DNA from: Streptomyces humicola
Lineage (GTDB): Bacteria; Actinomycetota; Actinomycetes; Streptomycetales; Streptomycetaceae
Direction of reading: 5' to 3'
NCBI RefSeq assembly: GCF_024436035.1
Contig: NZ_JANFNG010000049.1
Coordinates: 1 to 34,875 of the forward strand
DNA: 34,875 bases
This document shows, piece by piece, positions 31,539-34,875 of this stretch. Position numbers and translations under genes: made by a program. Every line of letters begins with the position of its first letter. Positions within the stretch are counted from its first letter, which is position 1. The notes beneath the pieces are model-generated. The model searched no databases. It was not told where the DNA came from and saw only the letters and a program-made list of their open reading frames with translations.

Positions 31539-31957
31539 CGCCCGAGCTGATCCACTCGCTCGCCACCTGGACGTGGCTGGAGCGGACCGCGGTGGGGCAG
31601 GTCGCGTTCGTCCTCGTCGCGCCGCGGGCGCACTCCGCCGACGCCGTAAGGGGGCTCGCGGCCGCGCTGGGGCTGCGCGAGCCGTCGTGCCGGCTGCCGT
31701 ACGTGGGCGAGCGCGTGACCGTGCATGGCTCGTCGCGCGCGCGTCTGCACCCCGACGGCTGGGCGCACGCGATCGGGCTCACTGTCGGTGCACGGTGGTC
31801 ACGTTACGTGGTCGAGGGCGGGCCTGTGGCCGTGCTCGTCGGACTCGATCCACTCACGCCATGTGCGCAGCCGGATGCGGTCAATGAGTACGTGATCACC
31901 CGAACCCGCGGAAACCGGCTACGGATGGGAACCGCGTCGATGCGGCGAGTGTGGTGA
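31535..31957 (+). CDS. Hypothetical protein coupled to the HATPase gene
   Basis: A 140-residue protein of unknown function whose GTG start overlaps the HATPase stop. It begins VTPELIHSLATWTWLERTAVGQ and has a compact alpha/beta look (VAFVLVAPRAHS, RWSRYVVEGGPVAVLVGLDP), then a basic end (TRTRGNRLRMG). No signal peptide, membrane helix or known motif is visible. The overlap implies joint expression with the anti-sigma-like protein, so it may be a partner of the WhiJ-type group. Confidence 0.75.
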   Translation: MTPELIHSLATWTWLERTAVGQVAFVLVAPRAHSADAVRGLAAALGLREPSCRLPYVGERVTVHGSSRARLHPDGWAHAIGLTVGARWSRYVVEGGPVAVLVGLDPLTPCAQPDAVNEYVITRTRGNRLRMGTASMRRVW

Positions 31958-32027
31958 TCATGCGTTCGATCATGGAAACGGTGTGACGAATCCATCAGCT
32001 CTGCTACAGGACTGTCCCGAACGGGAC
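31955..32027. promoter_or_regulatory. Motif pair and hairpin upstream of the third LCP gene
   Basis: TGATCA (31955-31960, overlapping the previous stop codon) and CGATCA (31967-31972) are 12 bases apart. GTCCCG (32014-32019) and CGGGAC (32022-32027) form a perfect inverted repeat with a two-base centre. The second may be an operator or a weak terminator. The LCP promoter should lie in this gap, but I cannot place it firmly. Confidence 0.4.
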
Positions 32028-32059
32028 TGATCCCAGGTCGAGCGTGCACACTGCGATGC

Positions 32060-33358
32060 ATGAACGGATGGTCCGAAGGGTGGAACGACGGCAGCGCGCC
32101 GGATGACGGTGCGCGCGTGATGCCGCACGTCCAGCGGCGTGCGGGCAGCTACGGGGGCTATGCACAGCCGCCGCAGCCGTCGCAGGGCGAACCGCCGCTG
32201 CCTCCCGAGCTGTCGCCGCGCAGGGCCGCGGCGTCGCGCGGCGGCGTGCCCCGGCAGGGCATGGCCGACGGGGGCGGTACGACGTACCGCGCGGGCCGCG
32301 GTCCCGGGGGCCCGGGCGGGCCCGGCGGTCCGGGTAGCGGCCGCGGCCGGGTCCGCAGGCCGAGGAGCTGGCGCCGCCGGATCGGCTGGACGGCGCTGAC
32401 GCTGGTCGTCGTGCTCGCGGTGACGTCCGTCGCCACGTACTTCTGGGCGGACTCCAAGCTGACCCGCACCATCGACCTGAGCGCGCTGCCGGACCGCCCC
32501 GCCCTCGGCAAGGGCACCAATTACCTGATCGCCGGCTCGGACAACCGTGGCAACCTCACGCCGCAGCAGCAGCAAGCGCTGCACGTGGGCAGCGACAACG
32601 AGGGCCAGTACGGCAACAGCGACACCATGATGATCCTGCATGTGGGATCGAACGGTGACACGCTGGTGAGCCTGCCGCGCGACAGCTACGTGACGATACC
32701 GGCGTTCACCGGCGCCACCGGCACGCACTACCCGGCGACGAAGCACAAGCTGAACGTGGCCTTCTCCTGGGGCGGCGGGCAGCTGCTGGCGCAGACCGTC
32801 GAATACAACACGGGCATCCACATCGACCACTACGCGGAGATCGGCTTCGGCGGCTTCGTCAATCTCGTCAACACGCTCGGCGGCGTCAACATGTGCCTGA
32901 GCAAGCCGATGGTGGACCAGGCGTCGGGCGCCAACTTCAAGGCCGGATGTCAGACGTTCAACGGCTCGCAGGCACTGTCGTTCGTGCGGGAACGGCACCA
33001 GGAGGCAAACCAGGACCTGGGTCGTGAGCAGCATCAGCAGCAGTTCCTGCAGGCGGTGGCCCACCAGACGGAGACGCCCGGCGTGCTGCTCAACCCGTTC
33101 AAGCTCTACCCGGTGCTCGGCGCCGGGCTGGAGACGCTCAACGTCGACAAGGGCATGAGCCTGTACGACCTGGCGCAGATGATGTTCGCGATGAAGGATG
33201 TCTCCGGCGGCAATGGCAAGTCCATGGTCGTGCCGGTCGGCGACCCGAACTACTACACGGCCACGGACGGCGATGCGCTGCTGTGGGACAAGACCAAGGC
33301 CCAGCAGCTCTTCTCCGAGCTGCAGAACGACCAGCAGGTGACCGTCTCCGGCAACTGA
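32060..33358 (+). CDS. LCP (LytR-CpsA-Psr) family glycopolymer ligase
   Basis: A 432-residue membrane-anchored LCP enzyme. A long Pro/Gly/Arg-rich cytoplasmic part (1-105, with a GPGGPGGPGGPG run) leads to one membrane helix (GWTALTLVVVLAVTSVATYFW, about 109-129). The LCP domain (about 150-345) has YLIAGSDNRGN, NSDTMMILHV, SLPRDSYVTIP, HKLNVAFSWGG, GFGGFVNLVNTLGGVNMC and LSFVRERHQEANQDLGREQHQQQF. No LytR_C domain follows. It should ligate glycopolymers to peptidoglycan. The ATG at 32060 has no strong ribosome binding site. It converges with the DUF2637-like gene through a shared hairpin. Confidence 0.93.
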   Translation: MNGWSEGWNDGSAPDDGARVMPHVQRRAGSYGGYAQPPQPSQGEPPLPPELSPRRAAASRGGVPRQGMADGGGTTYRAGRGPGGPGGPGGPGSGRGRVRRPRSWRRRIGWTALTLVVVLAVTSVATYFWADSKLTRTIDLSALPDRPALGKGTNYLIAGSDNRGNLTPQQQQALHVGSDNEGQYGNSDTMMILHVGSNGDTLVSLPRDSYVTIPAFTGATGTHYPATKHKLNVAFSWGGGQLLAQTVEYNTGIHIDHYAEIGFGGFVNLVNTLGGVNMCLSKPMVDQASGANFKAGCQTFNGSQALSFVRERHQEANQDLGREQHQQQFLQAVAHQTETPGVLLNPFKLYPVLGAGLETLNVDKGMSLYDLAQMMFAMKDVSGGNGKSMVVPVGDPNYYTATDGDALLWDKTKAQQLFSELQNDQQVTVSGN

Positions 33359-33379
33359 CGGCCCGGCCGGGTCAGTTGC
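33351..33379. terminator. Bidirectional terminator holding two convergent stop codons
   Basis: GCAACTGAC (33351-33359) pairs perfectly with GTCAGTTGC (33371-33379) around an 11-base GC loop. The LCP stop TGA (33356-33358) and the stop of the opposite gene (33374-33372) both lie in the stem. Confidence 0.8.
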
Positions 33380-34112
33380 TCTGGCCTGGGGTGCTGCGCT
33401 GACGCGGCAGGGCGTGCTTCGGCGGGTTGGTCAGCGTGATCTGGCGGACCAGTTGGTGGAAGGAGACCAGTGCCGTGACGGGCGGGAGCCCGGCGACGGC
33501 CATGCTGGTCACCGTCTTCTGGGCGTGGGCGACGCAGAGGTAGACGGCGATCAGGGAGAAGAAGACGACCACGGCCCACGAGTGCGAGACGTGACGCTGG
33601 TGGACGGCGGCCCGGAGGATGGAGAGCGAGGCGACCAGCCAGGGGCCGAAGACCAGCAGCGGCCACCATCCGGCGAGTCCCGGCGATACGCCGAGCGACG
33701 CCAGGTGGCGCATCGGGTCGTAGGAGATCATCCCGCCGAGGACGCTCATCATCGTGACGATGGCCGCGGTCGTCGTGGCGATCAGCAGGCTGAGCCAGCG
33801 CAGCAACAGGACCGGGCCGGGGCGGCGGAGCCGGGCGACCAGGCGCAGCAGGCGGTTGCGGCGACGGTGGCTGCGGGCAGCCGACGGGCGGGGCGCCGGT
33901 GAGGAGTACTCGTACGGCTCGTACGCGGCGCCGGTGAACGGGGCATTGCCGTTCCCGCTCGTCGTCGCCGTGCTCTGGGCGAGGAGTTCGGCGAGATCGG
34001 CCTCGAACTGCCACTCTCCGCCGAAGGAATCCATGCCTGTTGACGACGGTGCCGAATACGGGGCAGCGTAGGGATTCACCGGCGGGCGGCGATGCAGAGG
34101 CTCGGTCGTCAC
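33372..34112 (-). CDS. Multi-span membrane protein, DUF2637-like
   Basis: A 246-residue protein with a disordered, charged N-terminal 80 residues and about four membrane segments: LLLRWLSLLIATTTAAIVTMMS, GWWPLLVFGPWLVASLSIL, WAVVVFFSLIAVYLCVAHA and a last weak one near 200-225. The segment ILRAAVHQRHVSHSWAV between helices two and three is typical of the actinobacterial DUF2637 family, whose members are often linked to replicative elements or are chromosomal membrane proteins of unknown role. The GTG at 34112 overlaps the stop of a small upstream ORF. It ends at a terminator shared with the LCP gene. Confidence 0.75.
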   Translation of the reverse strand: MTTEPLHRRPPVNPYAAPYSAPSSTGMDSFGGEWQFEADLAELLAQSTATTSGNGNAPFTGAAYEPYEYSSPAPRPSAARSHRRRNRLLRLVARLRRPGPVLLLRWLSLLIATTTAAIVTMMSVLGGMISYDPMRHLASLGVSPGLAGWWPLLVFGPWLVASLSILRAAVHQRHVSHSWAVVVFFSLIAVYLCVAHAQKTVTSMAVAGLPPVTALVSFHQLVRQITLTNPPKHALPRQRSTPGQSN

Positions 34113-34207
34113 ATCCCCACCAACGACAAGAACTCCATCCCGATGCGGAGTAGTTGATGAAGTTGTCCCATTTGGCGCAAGGCAGGTGGCGGGGTGCCCC
34201 CGTTCAC
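34109..34207 (-). CDS. Small ORF coupled to the DUF2637-like gene
   Basis: A 32-residue frame starts at GTG 34207 with GAGGA seven bases upstream. It reads VNGGTPPPALRQMGQLHQLL, then RIGMEFLSLVGM. Its TGA overlaps the GTG of the next gene (GTGA), so it would be translationally coupled. The ribosome binding site, the overlap and the amphipathic helix-like sequence support a real small gene or leader peptide. I do not recognise a family. Confidence 0.5.
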   Translation of the reverse strand: MNGGTPPPALRQMGQLHQLLRIGMEFLSLVGM

Positions 34208-34272
34208 GGCGAGTCCTCGCGCGCCGTCCCCGCCACTGCGGTTCACTGAATGGTTCAGATGGTTGCGACGGG

Positions 34273-34698
34273 TTACGTCGCGGCGCGCGAGTAGATCTTG
34301 TCGACCCATTCCGCGATCTGCGCCTCCGACAGGTGATGTGCGAGATCGGCTTCGCTGATCATTCCGACGAGCCGTTTGTTCTCGATCACCGGCAGGCGGC
34401 GGATCTGGTGAGACTCCATCTCCTGCATGACATCGCTGACATCGGCGTCGGCGTCGATCCAGCGAGGGGTGCCGTGGGCGAGTTCTCCCGCCGTGGTGCG
34501 GCGGGGGTCTTTGCCCTTCGCCACGCACTCGACGACGATGTCGCGGTCGGTGAGAATTCCACAGAGGCGTTCGTTCTCGTCGGCGATGGGGAGCGCTCCG
34601 ACGTTCATCTCACTCATCAGTTCCGCAGCTCGGTCGAGCATCACCCCTCGGGTGATCCAGGCCGCGCCTGCGTGCATGATCTCTCTGGCAGTGGTCAT
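34273..34698 (-). CDS. CBS-domain pair protein
   Basis: A 141-residue protein made of two CBS motifs (about 8-65 and 72-128): AREIMHAGAAWITRGVMLDRAAELM, VGALPIADENERLCGILTDRDIVVECV, then the second repeat with VSDVMQEMESHQIRRLPVIENKRLVGMISEADL. CBS pairs bind adenosine nucleotides and act as energy sensors. In Streptomyces many such stand-alone proteins exist and their targets are unknown. The ATG at 34698 follows a perfect AGGAGG. It lies 65 bases upstream of the small ORF, and 138 bases past the 3' end of the acyl-CoA dehydrogenase gene. Confidence 0.95.
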   Translation of the reverse strand: MTTAREIMHAGAAWITRGVMLDRAAELMSEMNVGALPIADENERLCGILTDRDIVVECVAKGKDPRRTTAGELAHGTPRWIDADADVSDVMQEMESHQIRRLPVIENKRLVGMISEADLAHHLSEAQIAEWVDKIYSRAAT

Positions 34699-34784
34699 GG
34701 CATTCCTCCTGGATGCGGTGGATGCCGAAGCACTTCCATGCTCCCGCTCCCAGGAGGGGCTCGCCACTGCTACCGGTGGTTGTG

Positions 34785-34815
34785 CCGCTGCCGGCCCCCC
34801 GGCGGCCGGCAGCGG
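34785..34815 (-). terminator. Terminator after the acyl-CoA dehydrogenase gene
   Basis: CCGCTGCCGGCC (34785-34796) pairs perfectly with GGCCGGCAGCGG (34804-34815) around a seven-base loop. It lies 21 bases past the stop codon of the minus-strand gene that enters from the right. Confidence 0.85.
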
Positions 34816-34836
34816 TGTCTGGGGTGGTGGGGGTGG

Positions 34837-34875
34837 TCAGGGGAGGTTGCGGGCCATGACGATGCGCTGGACCTG
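34837..34875 (-). CDS. Acyl-CoA dehydrogenase, C-terminal end (runs off the window)
   Basis: Only the last 12 codons and the stop are present. They read QVQRIVMARNLP, the usual C-terminus of acyl-CoA dehydrogenases after the EGTN segment, which must lie just outside. The enzyme family oxidises acyl-CoA with FAD in fatty acid breakdown. A strong hairpin terminator follows. The call rests on a short segment, but it is a characteristic one. Confidence 0.75.
   Translation of the reverse strand, partial: QVQRIVMARNLP

Overview
The window is high-GC actinobacterial DNA of Streptomyces type. The evidence is a dense gene layout with G/C-ending codons, a full-length WhiB developmental regulator, coenzyme F420 genes (fbiA/fbiB), and a gene order (ahcY, manA, SIS protein, Trm112-like, manB, DUF3499, metallopeptidase, DUF5719, large glycosyltransferase, whiB, cysteine dioxygenase, fbiA, fbiB, AlkA-like, PGRP amidase, TIGR03089, LCP genes) that matches what I recall of the S. 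coelicolor core chromosome around whiB. No insertion sequence, phage gene, CRISPR array, rRNA or tRNA gene was found.

Layout. 1-103: 5' end of ahcY (minus). 509-2614: a fructose-family PTS permease with domain order EIIB-EIIC-EIIA, facing a minus-strand sugar-phosphate operon at 2706-7552 (DUF3499, manB, Trm112-like, SIS isomerase-like, manA). A long bidirectional terminator separates them. 7823-8353: a zincin-like protein with an incomplete HExxH motif. 8398-13811: a DUF5719 secreted protein and a 1300-residue membrane glycosyltransferase. 13958-14221: whiB. 14679-15402: a short reading frame ending in four consecutive Cys codons just upstream of a cysteine dioxygenase gene, a probable cysteine-sensing leader. 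15466-17825: fbiA-fbiB for coenzyme F420. 17897-20142: AlkA-like glycosylase and a secreted peptidoglycan-recognition amidase. 20243-25865: TIGR03089 protein, two LCP ligases, a LytR_C-only membrane protein and an ExoA-like glycosyltransferase. 25880-31957: a more accessory stretch with a thioesterase, a perfect 26-bp inverted repeat, a DUF1259 lipoprotein, an FMN reductase, a gene remnant or small gene, a methyltransferase, a STAS protein lacking the usual Ser, and a WhiJ-type regulatory group (DUF397, XRE/DUF5753, HATPase, unknown). 32060-34875: a third LCP ligase, a DUF2637-like membrane protein with a small upstream ORF, a CBS-domain protein, and the 3' end of an acyl-CoA dehydrogenase gene.

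How the genes fit together. ManA and ManB interconvert fructose-6-P, mannose-6-P and mannose-1-P, which feeds GDP-mannose for glycans. Two glycosyltransferases, three LCP ligases and the amidase build, attach or trim cell-envelope polymers. The nearby PTS may supply sugar phosphate to the same pool (inference). The most interesting non-coding signals are the poly-Cys leader before cysteine dioxygenase, the terminator-like hairpin in the ahcY leader, the perfect inverted repeat at 26425-26482, and convergent gene ends whose stop codons lie inside shared hairpins.
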